From CAYRYU01 sp964428355 (GTDB taxonomy: Bacteria > Muiribacteriota > Ozemobacteria > Ozemobacterales > Ozemobacteraceae), in the NCBI GenBank assembly GCA_964428355.1, contig CAYRYU010000004.1, forward strand, positions 1 to 64,000: a DNA stretch of 64,000 nucleotides, read 5' to 3'. The notes beneath the pieces are model-generated. The model ran no database searches, was not told the DNA's origin, and was given only the letters and a program-made list of their open reading frames with translations. Numbering within the stretch: position 1 is the stretch's first letter; every line of letters starts with the position of its first letter. This document shows, in pieces, positions 41,621 through 51,400 of this stretch. Both the position numbers and the translations under genes were made by a program.

Positions 41621-41716
41621 CGACACAAAGGCGCGAAGAATACCAAGATCACAAAGGGGGACAAGAACCCTGCCCTTATTTGTGGACTTCGTGTCCTTGA
41701 GTGCCTTTGTGGTGAG
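41621..41716. repeat. Dispersed imperfect palindrome, CACAAAG family, copy C
   Basis: Left arm GACACAAAGGCGCGAAGAA and right arm GTGTCCTTGAGTGCCTTTGTGG are inverted copies with mismatches. Same design as copies A and B but with AAAG in place of AGAG. It separates the convergent STAS and GH13-like genes and has no coding content. Confidence 0.65.
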
Positions 41717-41727
41717 CGTTTCTCCGG

Positions 41728-44229
41728 TCAGCGAAGGAAAGGGCCGTCGACGCCGATCTTGCCGGTACCGTTCAGTTCCCAGATCCCGGCCGAGTTGGAC
41801 TTGACGGTGAAGGAAATGTCGGGGGACCCTGTTGCAACCTGGATCTGGCTTCCCGTGACCGCGTCCCGGTAGTTTCCAGGTCTGACGCGCTCGACCGTGA
41901 TCTCCTGGTCGGCTCCCGTCGAGAGGCCCACCACGACGTAGCTGGTTCCGTTCTTGAAGTCCCGTACGAAACTGATCCCGTTGTCCCATTCCTTGCCGTT
42001 CGAAACGGTTCCCATCTGGAGGGCTGGAATCCGCGACCGGATAAAGTTCAACCGCTTCAGGTGCTGATGGATCGCGTTGCTCTGGGTCATCGGGAGCTGG
42101 GAGTCCGTCAGCTTGTCTCCGAAATATGCCAATCCGGTCTGGGCCAGGGTCGAGTTCGAGTTGGGGAAACCGATGGGAGCACCTTTCTGGAATTCCACTT
42201 CTTCCCCGAACCAAAGGCACGGAATTCCACGCATCGTCCACAGGAGGTTGTATGCTATCGCGGCTTTCCATGACTCTCCCCCGAAACGGCTCATGTGGTC
42301 CGGGCCGTGGCCCCGGGTCTGGTTCTGGAAGAAGGTGATCAGGAAAGTGGGATCGCCGTAGATCCAGTCCCATGTGATGGTCGTCGCGATCCCGCCGAAA
42401 GCTCCGGATGCGATGCAGGAGTAAAGTTGATCCTGGAGAACGTAATCCAGGACTCCGATTCCCGAGGCTCCGCCCGAGTCGGGATTGTTCGGGTCGGTTC
42501 CGGTCCGCGAATACCACCACGGGGTCAGCTCTGAAGGGAGTTTGTCGGGTCCGAGCATACCCAGGCCCGTCCCGAAGGGGGGGACGTTCGCGCCCACGAA
42601 CAACCCGGGCTTGTGTTCCTTCCAGATGCTGTAGAATGAGGGAAGTTCGCTCCGGCTGGTGAAGACGGCATCCTCGATGACGACGGCATCGACTCCCCAA
42701 TCGAGATACCGGTTCACCGCCTGGTTGATGTAGTTTTTCACGAGCCAGTTCTCGGTGGCAAGATCGAGCATGTTCTTGCCCCAGTGCATCCCCTGCACGT
42801 TCGCCACGGTCACCTCGTCGGTGGATTGAACCCAGCCGTTCCTGTGGTACCACTGTGAATCGAGGGTCTTCTCGTCGGTCCCGAAGAAACGTTCGGAATC
42901 GTAACCTTCCTTGGGAAGCACGGTTCCGGTTTTCTGGTCGGTGAGGGGGCCCTTCCCCCAGGGGTCGCTGATCAGGAGATCCTTGAACCAGTCGGGTGCC
43001 AGGCGGTTGTCGTTGTCTTCGCGGAAGGGGTGCTTGTAGTTTCCCAGGTTGAAGACATAGGGCCAGGGGACTTTCATCCCCGCTGCCCGATAGAACTTGT
43101 GGGGGAGTCGATCGACGAAGACCTTGCCGCGAATCCCGTAGTTGCAGGAATGGTTCAGGACCACCGACTGGATGACCCGGATTCCCCGGTCGTGGGCGGC
43201 AGTGATCAGATCCGTGAAGGAAGCGCCCGCGGATTCCAGGCGCGGATCCACGGTGTCCCAGTCGTAGGCGAAGAATCCGTCGAAATCCAGCCCACCGCGG
43301 TTCTCCACGGGTGGGGAAAGGAGTATCGCGGTAAATCCCAGGTTCCGGATGTAATCGAGCCGGTCGATGAGACCCCGGAAATCGCCCCTCCAATGTGGGT
43401 CGCCCTTGGCAACGCGTTCACGGCAGTAAAAGTCGTTGTCTTCATTTCCGTTGTAGAACCGGGTCGTGAGAACGGAGTAGATCGTTTCGGACCGGAAATC
43501 CCGGTCGAGGGAAACCTGATTCTCGACGGTGATCGTCAGGGAATCCTCGGCGGTGTTCCCCGAATCGTCCGTCACCGTCAGGACGACCTCGTACACCCCT
43601 TCGAGATCATACCGCATCGTGGCCTGCATACCGGACAAGCCGTTGCTCCATGCGTAGCTGGCGATGGTCCCATCGGGGTCATACGAGTCGCGGGCATTGA
43701 ACTGGACGATGGTTCCCGGTGCCACCCTTTGATCCTCCCCGGCCCGGGCGACCGGGGGAATAGCCCCTCCCGCGGGAGTGAAAGAATAACTTCCGTCGGT
43801 CTCGTCGAAACGGATCCGATACTGGGTTCCCGCCGGAATGGTGACTTTCAGGTTCCCTCCCTGGCGTTTAGTGATTCCCGAGAGTCCGGAGGGGGGCTCG
43901 GCGGGATCGAGACCCCACCAGACCTGCCATGTCCGGTTGGCGACAAACCGGAATTCGTGCGTTCCCGAGGAAACGAATGTGAAGGTTTCCCAAAGGCGGC
44001 CTTCGGGGTTTTTCAGCAGGCCGTAGGTGTCACCGAGGTTCCATCGGTTGTTGAGTCCCGTTATCTGGAGGGTCTTGTACCCTGATTCGCCAACCGGGTA
44101 GGTGGGTTGGGGCAGAGGGCCCGGGGTTCCTTCGGGGAGTCCGGGTTCCTGGGCAAGGATTCCAGGGGATAGCATGATCACCACCTGGACAATCACCAGG
44201 AAAAGCGTCACCCGGAAATCATGAAGCAA
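41728..44229 (-). CDS. Exported GH13 alpha-amylase-like protein without the catalytic carboxylates
   Basis: About 833 residues if the TTG at 44229 is used; the GTG at 44211 is an alternative and the ATG at 44418 overlaps the upstream gene. Signal peptide (VTLFLVIVQVVIMLSPGILAQ), a beta domain that may bind starch, a PKD-like domain (PPVARAGEDQRVAPGTIVQF) and a GH13 barrel (SETIYSVLTTRFYNGNE onward) with a C-terminal beta domain. Region II is GVDAVVIEDAVF instead of G-[FW]-R-x-D, region III is VGANV instead of GE, region IV is FQNQTRG instead of NHD. All three active-site acids are replaced or shifted, so it is probably a glucan-binding pseudoenzyme. Confidence 0.78.
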   Translation of the reverse strand: MLHDFRVTLFLVIVQVVIMLSPGILAQEPGLPEGTPGPLPQPTYPVGESGYKTLQITGLNNRWNLGDTYGLLKNPEGRLWETFTFVSSGTHEFRFVANRTWQVWWGLDPAEPPSGLSGITKRQGGNLKVTIPAGTQYRIRFDETDGSYSFTPAGGAIPPVARAGEDQRVAPGTIVQFNARDSYDPDGTIASYAWSNGLSGMQATMRYDLEGVYEVVLTVTDDSGNTAEDSLTITVENQVSLDRDFRSETIYSVLTTRFYNGNEDNDFYCRERVAKGDPHWRGDFRGLIDRLDYIRNLGFTAILLSPPVENRGGLDFDGFFAYDWDTVDPRLESAGASFTDLITAAHDRGIRVIQSVVLNHSCNYGIRGKVFVDRLPHKFYRAAGMKVPWPYVFNLGNYKHPFREDNDNRLAPDWFKDLLISDPWGKGPLTDQKTGTVLPKEGYDSERFFGTDEKTLDSQWYHRNGWVQSTDEVTVANVQGMHWGKNMLDLATENWLVKNYINQAVNRYLDWGVDAVVIEDAVFTSRSELPSFYSIWKEHKPGLFVGANVPPFGTGLGMLGPDKLPSELTPWWYSRTGTDPNNPDSGGASGIGVLDYVLQDQLYSCIASGAFGGIATTITWDWIYGDPTFLITFFQNQTRGHGPDHMSRFGGESWKAAIAYNLLWTMRGIPCLWFGEEVEFQKGAPIGFPNSNSTLAQTGLAYFGDKLTDSQLPMTQSNAIHQHLKRLNFIRSRIPALQMGTVSNGKEWDNGISFVRDFKNGTSYVVVGLSTGADQEITVERVRPGNYRDAVTGSQIQVATGSPDISFTVKSNSAGIWELNGTGKIGVDGPFLR

Positions 44230-44294
44230 GGTACGGGGAAGTTCACTCCCCCGCTTCCGACGTCCTCCGAGGAGACCGCGTCCGGAGGCGTGAT

Positions 44295-44789
44295 TCAATG
44301 GCAGGTGAGTCCGTTGGGAGAGTTTTCCGCCTGAACCTTCAGCGCGATTGCCTCGGAGAATGCCTCCGTCGTCGCTTCCGGCCCATCGCCGAAGTTGAGG
44401 TGTGACCCGGAGTTCCACTCGCAGAAAACGGTGCGGTGGGTTCCGTCATCCCGGAAGCCGAACTCGAGGGTGAAAAAACGGGGCTGCCCCTTGGAGTTGG
44501 TTTTCTTGGGAAGGTAACATCCCACCAGGATCGCTTCCGCAATGATTTCCGCCGGGGGAAGGGCGATGATCGCAAGGGTGGAATCTGGGGAGTTTCGCAG
44601 ATCGAGGGAGATCTGTTCGTGCGGAAGGACCTCCTCTTTGGGAAGGTCGTCCCCAACGCGGTCCCATACGGCTTCGAGAAAACTCCTTCCCTGCTTCTTC
44701 AAGGCGCTGATGAACCGTTGGGGCTCCGTGAGGAACATGTTCCGCATCGCGACGTGGGCGAAGATGTAGTGGTGGTTTCTCGGTTGCAT
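44295..44789 (-). CDS. Hypothetical protein
   Basis: 164 residues, no signal peptide and no recognised family. The composition is that of a soluble mixed alpha/beta protein, starting with a helix (FAHVAMRNMFLTEPQRFISALKK) and with conserved-looking strands (FFTLEFGFRDDGTHRTVFCEW). The upstream box AAAGAAT is weak. It could be expressed with the GH13-like gene downstream (66 bases) or independently. Confidence 0.6.
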   Translation of the reverse strand: MQPRNHHYIFAHVAMRNMFLTEPQRFISALKKQGRSFLEAVWDRVGDDLPKEEVLPHEQISLDLRNSPDSTLAIIALPPAEIIAEAILVGCYLPKKTNSKGQPRFFTLEFGFRDDGTHRTVFCEWNSGSHLNFGDGPEATTEAFSEAIALKVQAENSPNGLTCH

Positions 44790-44833
44790 TCTTTCCTCCG
44801 GATGGAGAACTGGTCAACCCCTTATCGGCAATT

Positions 44834-45373
44834 TCAGGAGTTTTGTGGAATCTGCGACTCCAGGGCTTTTTCGAAGATTCCCAGGTCACCGACGGACCAA
44901 AGGCAGAAGATCACTTCCCGGAGGCTGGATGGACCCGCTGAAAGGAAATCCCGCGTGGTGGAAATCATGATCTTGGCGCAGATGTCCTTCGGGAAGCCGA
45001 AGATCCCCGTGCTGATGGCTGGAAAGGCGACGGTCTCGATTCCGAGTTCCGAGGCCCTTCGCAGGCTGTTGAGGGTGGCGTTCTTGAGTTTCATGTCTTC
45101 ATTGCCCTCCCCTAGACGTGGGCCGACGGCATGAATGACGTATTTTGCCTTGAGTCGTCCTCCCCCGGTCACCACTGCCTGCCCGACGGTGGTTCCGCCG
45201 AGCTGGTAGCACTCGTCCTGGATCGTTTGTCCGCCCCGGGCAAGGATCGCCCCGGCGACCCCACCTCCAAGGACGAGCCTGTCGTTGGCTGCATTCACGA
45301 TCGCGGCAACTTCCAGGTCGGTTATGTCCCCCTGGATGAGGCGGATTGTCTTTCCTCCCACTGTCCTGTCCAT
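44834..45373 (-). CDS. Macrodomain protein (ADP-ribose / O-acetyl-ADP-ribose deacetylase type)
   Basis: 179 residues from the ATG at 45373, with AAAGGA upstream; a longer frame from 45442 has no box. Macrodomain signature: IRLIQGDITDLEVAAIVNAAND, GGGVAGAILARGG, YVIHAVGPRLGEG and AFPAISTGIFGFP. This is the MacroD/YmdB class, which removes ADP-ribose esters or deacetylates O-acetyl-ADP-ribose. No DarT-like toxin is next to it, so a general repair or metabolic role is most likely. Confidence 0.9.
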   Translation of the reverse strand: MDRTVGGKTIRLIQGDITDLEVAAIVNAANDRLVLGGGVAGAILARGGQTIQDECYQLGGTTVGQAVVTGGGRLKAKYVIHAVGPRLGEGNEDMKLKNATLNSLRRASELGIETVAFPAISTGIFGFPKDICAKIMISTTRDFLSAGPSSLREVIFCLWSVGDLGIFEKALESQIPQNS

Positions 45374-45454
45374 GGTCGTTTCCTTTCTATCGCCCGTGCA
45401 GTTCCAATTATCGATGATATCATGGGTTTCCGGGGGGGGCAAGGGCGGGGGCGC

Positions 45455-48400
45455 TCAAACCGTTGTCTCATCGGCTGGGTTGAAGAGGTATGCCTCGACG
45501 GATCTCGTCTTTCCCTTAATGGGGGGGAGCTTGAGCCTCCGAAGGCCTTTCACCAGGTCCGCTCGGGAGGATTCCCCGACGAGACGGAAGGTCCCCTCCG
45601 CAACGACTACCCCGCCGACCGATCCGTGGTAGTCGGGAAGCACGGTTCCGTCCTTCGAAACGCGCAGGGAGATGTCTCCAAGACGGGATGCGAGGTTGAC
45701 CGTATCCCCGATGACGGTGTATTCGAGCCGGACCTCATCCGTGCCCATGATTCCAGCCAGGACAGGTCCGGAGACGATCCCAATCCCGAGGGGGTTTCCC
45801 CCGAGTTCCGGGATCTCGGCCATCCGCCTCCTCATCTCGACTGCGGCCTGGAGGGCGGCCCCCGCAGCTTCCCGGGGGCCTCCGAGTCGGCTGGGATGGA
45901 AAACCGCGAGAACCTTTTCGCCGATGAACTTGTCGATGTCACCCTTTCGGCCTCGGATGGTCCGTGCCATGGTTTCGAGGAAGCGATTGAGCGTGTGGAC
46001 AAGGGTCCCCGGCGGGATGGTGGCCATCAAGTGCTTGAAATCGGCAATTCCAGCGAACAGAACGGTGACCTCGATGTTTTCCCCCTTCTGGGCCGAGTCG
46101 CCCCGCTCGCGGTCGCTCGCGGCGACGCGGACGGACTCCGAAACGAACCGGCTAAGGAGGCGACCTTCCTCCACCCCGGCTGCCATCGAATTGAAGGCTT
46201 TCGCGAGGCGTCCGAATTCCCCGCCCGTGCCCTCTTCGAGCCTCGTTTTGAAGTTCCCCCCCATGATCTCCCGCGCCGCATCCGAAAGGGCGAACACGGG
46301 AACCAGGAATCGTCGAGCGATGCTCCAGGCCAGGATCACCGAAAGAAGCAAGATGAAGGCCAGGAAAACCCGCTTCAGATCGCGGACCGCGTCCCCCTGC
46401 TCGAGGATTTTTCCGATCGGGATCTCTCCGATCAGGAGGTTCGTCTTGAGCGCGTTTCCGGATACGCCCGTCATGAGAAATTCCTCTCCGTTCCTGTCTA
46501 CCCTTTTCGACCAGGTATTCTGGCTGGACCCTGTCAGGATAGCCAGATCGACGTATTCCGGGGGGGGCGGTGTGGTCAAAGACTTGAATTTGACCACGTT
46601 TTCATCACGAGGTGTCGGATAGACCATCGGAGGCCAATAGATTACTCCAGGAAACCTCTTGAAACCGATGTTGTATCGTGGTCCGAACGGACCACACGAT
46701 CGGGAGGATTTCCCGAGGGCGTTGAAAAGCTGGAAATCGACGGCATCCTTGTTCAGATTCGTCTGAAAGCTGTACCGGGGATATTTCCCGTACCAGAGGT
46801 GGGTGCGCAGGAAGCACTCCTGGCCGCTGAACGTCACCATGTCCGACATCGCCTTCGGCGCAAGGAGCATCTCCGCCCCTCTTTCGGGTGGGATGATGGC
46901 CATGAGGAGTGCCCTGAACTCTTCGATTCCGGCTCCAAGCAGGAGGTTCTCGGTTTCCCCTGCAAGGCCTTTTCCGGCGGTGAATTCGGGGTTCAACTGT
47001 TTCAATGGAGGGGTACTGAACTCGTTCATCAGCGACATGACGAGGGAATTGTTCTTCTGGTCCTCCTCCTCCTCGGGATCGGCAACCTCCCCCTCCGGTT
47101 CGTCCCCACGGGTGTTGAAGCTGAGAAAGAACCGGCCGGGACCAGTCAGAAGGATCCGATACACGGGGTATCCCATGTTCCGCGATGCCACGTAGAAACG
47201 CTTCAGGAAAGGAGTCCCCTTGGTCCGCATTTCCTTCTTGTTCAACTTCTCGAGCTCGTGGAACTCCCGGACGCATCCCTTCCGCCTGGCAAGGGTGGTG
47301 GTAACCCTGTTCGCCCAGCCGAGGTACAGGTCCCTGGCCTCGTCGAGCGCACGGAGTGAGTGTGCCAGGGACTGTGCCCTGCTGGCTTCTTCCCGGAGCC
47401 GTGCTTCCTGGAATGACCGCTCCGTGACGAGTGCCGCGAAAGCGATCGCGGGAACGACAAGCAGGAGGAACATACCCGCAAGCTGGACGAAAACCGAGAT
47501 CGCAAGGGGTTCCTTCCGGAATACGAACTTCCGCATCATCCAGGTCCCGAGGAGGAACCAGAACAAAGTCAGCATGGAGGCTGACGTCAGCAGGGTCTTG
47601 AACGGTGAATCACGGGTCGGGACAGGGCGTGCCGCCACGACGAGAAAGGAGTTTTCCCTCAAAACAGGTTCCGAGGTGATAAGCCAATCATTTGAAACGG
47701 ACTGGCTCGCCACCGGGGAGTCAGTTTCGAGCCATCGCTTCAGTTCCGGGTAGCGGAGGAAGGTCCGGTCGTCGTCCGTCCACACCTTGCGGTTTCCGGA
47801 AGCGACATCCGTCTGGACCACCGCCAGCTTGCAATCGTGGCTCTGAAGGTTCTTCATCAGCAGGCGGACTGCCAGATCAAAGGTGAGGGTTTCGGGATCG
47901 AGAAGGAAGGCGGCTCCCCCACGGAACGTCGCCCGGGTGAAACCTTTCAGGTCCTTTCCGATCAGGTTGCTGTCGGGGCCCTTCCGAAGTTCCCTGAAAA
48001 AGGCGGGATCGAAGAAGGGGTGGACCAACAGATATCTTGTCTTGCCAAAGGGACTGACAGGTATGAGATTGTCGGTTGCCGTATCCCCCAGTTCCCTGAG
48101 GTCGTCGATCTTGAGCAGGGAGGTCCAGCTTCTGCGGAACTCACCATCCAGATACGGGTCCACGACTCCGTAGAGCAGGGTCTTGTAGTAGGCCAGGAAG
48201 TCCCGCCACTCCACCCGGTTGAAGGGAATGCTCCGGCCTATCGTGGGAAACAACCTGGTTCCCAACCGGTTGCCCAAGGTTCCCACCCCTGTTTCAAGCT
48301 GGGGGCAATGAAGGAACATCGAACAGGAGATACCGGGGAAGAGCTTCTGGAAATCCTTTCCGCGGCCCGCGAGGAATTCGAAAATCCTTTGGGGTCCGTG

Positions 48401-51400
48401 GGAGGGGTCGAGTCCCGCGGCCTCCGCCGTTGCCAGAGTTTTCCTGAGGAAAAGGGTTGCCTGGGTCTTCGGATCGATCGAGTTGGCGGCCAGCTTCACA
48501 GTTTCCTTCAGTTCCCCGAGATGCTGGTTTCTCCAGCGTTCGAGGTCCCTCTGGTCGTTTGCCCAGAGCGCGTAGATAAGGAGGGCGGGGGGAACCACCA
48601 GGAGGAATAGGAGTTGCCAGATTGCATGAAGATGGGTTTGGCCCCCGCTTTGTCGGGCGGCCCCGGGGGAAACCTGCGGAGTCGGGCCCTCGATCGCTTC
48701 CTCAGGGGAAGGGGAAACGCCGGATGGGGATCCTCTCACCTGTGGGGAAGCAGGCGCCGGGCCGCCGGCTTGGCAATCCAAGGGTGGCACTGACCTCGCT
48801 CCGGTGCCCGAAGGCGGCTTGGATTCGCCCGCGGGAACCGGCTCAGGAACATCAATGGGGGCCGATTTCGTCTCCGGCAGTGGGAGACCCGTGCAAGGTC
48901 GGGTGGGGGATTCCCCGCCGGTGCCCGCGCTTGATGAAGCCTCGCCCTCCTGGCGAGCTCCGTGCACGCCGCCCTCCCTGGACGTCAGGCCCGGAGAAGC
49001 CTCGCCCTCCTGGCGAGCTCCGTGCACGCCGCCCTCCCTGGACGTCAGTTCCCAGCAGTTGGGGTTTGAGGGGTCCTCCAGGGGGATGAAGGGGAAATCC
49101 TCCCCCGCGAGTTTCCTGACCTTGTCGGAACAGATGATGAGCCGGGCTTTTCCTTTTTTCGATGCCGCCTCCAGATCGTTCGCCCGTTTGAAGGGTTCCC
49201 CCAGGACGGTGAAGTCGAGCCGTTCGAGGGGATCTCCGAGGACCCCGGTGACGACCTCCCCGATCTCGATCCCGATCCCGATAAAGTATGGGAACCGCCC
49301 TGCAGCCTGCCGCTGGTCGTTGAGGTTCCGGTGCGCATCCATCATGTCGGATGCTGCAAAAAGGGCGCGTCTGACCATGGACTCCCCCTTGCCGGGGTAG
49401 AAAACCGCCTGGATCGCGTCTCCGATGAACCGGTCGATCGCTCCGCCGTGTTTCTGGATCGCCCGGGTCATTACCTGAAGGTGGCTGTTGATCAGAGCGA
49501 AGATTTCCTTCGGGGGGTGGGCTTCGGACATGGTGGTGAAGCTCCGGACATCCGAGACCATCAAAACGACCTCACGGTGCCGGGGTTGACAGGCCTTGTC
49601 GAAATCGCCCTGGCCAACCACCTCTAGAACCTGGGGGGCGACGAAACGGCTCATCACGGTTCGCTCACGGAGCCAATCCGTCATCTGGTCGAGGGTCCGG
49701 CTCGCGTCTCCGATCTGGTCCGCCCGGTTTTCCCTTACCCGCACCTCGAGGTCTCCCGAAGCGATCCGGTCGAGTCCTGCGGTCATCCGAACCAGTGGGG
49801 AAGCCAGCCACCGAGAGAGAGCCGTCCCTCCAATGAATGTCACGACCAACAGCAGAAGGATGGCTGACGCAATCTTTACCTTCTCGAAAAAAATGAAGGA
49901 CTCGACGGGCTGGAAAGTCGTCACCGCGGTGAGGATGAACCCCGGCATGCGGGTGCTTCGCAGTGCGACCATGAAGTGCTGGGGATCAGGTGAGAACAGG
50001 GTTCCCCGGCGGACCTTCCGGGCGGCGAGGGCGGAAGCCTCATCCCTTTCCTGGATCGCCACGGGTTCCAATCCCTGGGGTTCGTCCTTGAATGCCGCGA
50101 ACCTGATTTTGGGATGGCCGGAGTTGACCCGACGGATCTCCTTCTCCAGAAAATCCCTGAAGACGGGCTCCTGATCCCAGAAAAGGAAGATGATGTTCCT
50201 GACCTTTCCTTTGGAAAGGATCTGGTTGAAATACCGGGTGGAGTGTCGGGAGCCCGCCTGGAAGAGGTGAAGCACGTTCGGGTCGCCCAGCAGTTCCCGG
50301 TTCCGCTTGTAGAAGCCCTGATAGCTCATCGCCATTGCGTTCCGGAACCTCGTGATCTTCGTCCAGGAAGGGGGCGGGGCGTCAGGGGAGTCCGTCACGG
50401 AGCCGCTGTTTCCGCCGAGCATTCTGACGAGTTCGAGGGAGATCACGAGGTGGAAAAGCTTCATGGACCACTGTGTCTCACCCTTGAAAATGCTGTCCGG
50501 GGGAAAGAAGAAGATGGCTTGGGGGCCTCCAAGGATCATCACGGCAGAGGGTTTGTCACCTGCAGGCTTTCCGTCCGTGGTCTTCCTTCGGGGCCACCTT
50601 TGGAAGACCTTTTCCTCGAGAAGTCGGTCGATGGCCCTCTCTCTGGATCCGCCGTCCAAAGAATCCAACGCGTCAAGGGCGGGTCCAAGGTCAGGATCGA
50701 GGGAGATGTTCCTGCAAGCCTGGAGGAAACGAAGGTTTTCCTGCATGCTTCCGGTGTCGATCCTCTGGAGGGTCTGCTCCAGTTCGTCGCGCAGGGCGAA
50801 CTCCGAGGTCGCGGAAAGGTCTTCGGAAAGCCGGATTCCGGCAGTTGCCATCAGGGTGATCGGGATCGCGATCAGTCCGATGAACCAGAGATACAGCGAG
50901 GTCCGGATCCTGAAACCCCCAATCCTTCCGCGAAGATGAAGGAAGGCGAAAGTGGGCAACCAGCAGAAAAGAATGCAACAGCCATACACGTTCGCGACCC
51001 CTTCAAGAATCGTGCAGGGCGGGCGGGGAATCCGGGACACAAGAACGCCCACATAACCGATGATCGGATCCAGCGCGGTAAGGAAGAAACGGAACCCTCC
51101 CATTTCGATCGACTCTCCGAACTCGCGCGGGAAAAGCGAGACCTCTCCGACCTGGAATTCGGGTCGTCGTGGGGAAACGGTCATTCTGCGACGGAGCTTT
51201 TCGAGCAGACGCCTCATTCCCGGTCGTTGAAGGGCGGGGTGAAAGATCCCTGCTCCGGTACCCCCGCGGCCTGTGACAGGGAACGGCAGGAAAGCCGGAA
51301 ACATCCTTGGGGAGGAGGGGGGTACGTATTTCCCCCAGTTCCGGATCGCGGCCCGCAGACCGATGTTCTGGAATCCGGACGCGATCTGGAAGACCATGAA

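Noticed and set aside
22888..49048. CRISPR array
   Set aside because: The direct repeats have no spacers between them and no cas gene is present.
45131..50174. Several plus-strand frames of hundreds of codons opposite the double cyclase
   Set aside because: The minus-strand frame is open for 2208 codons with repeated, family-specific domains; the plus frames have none.
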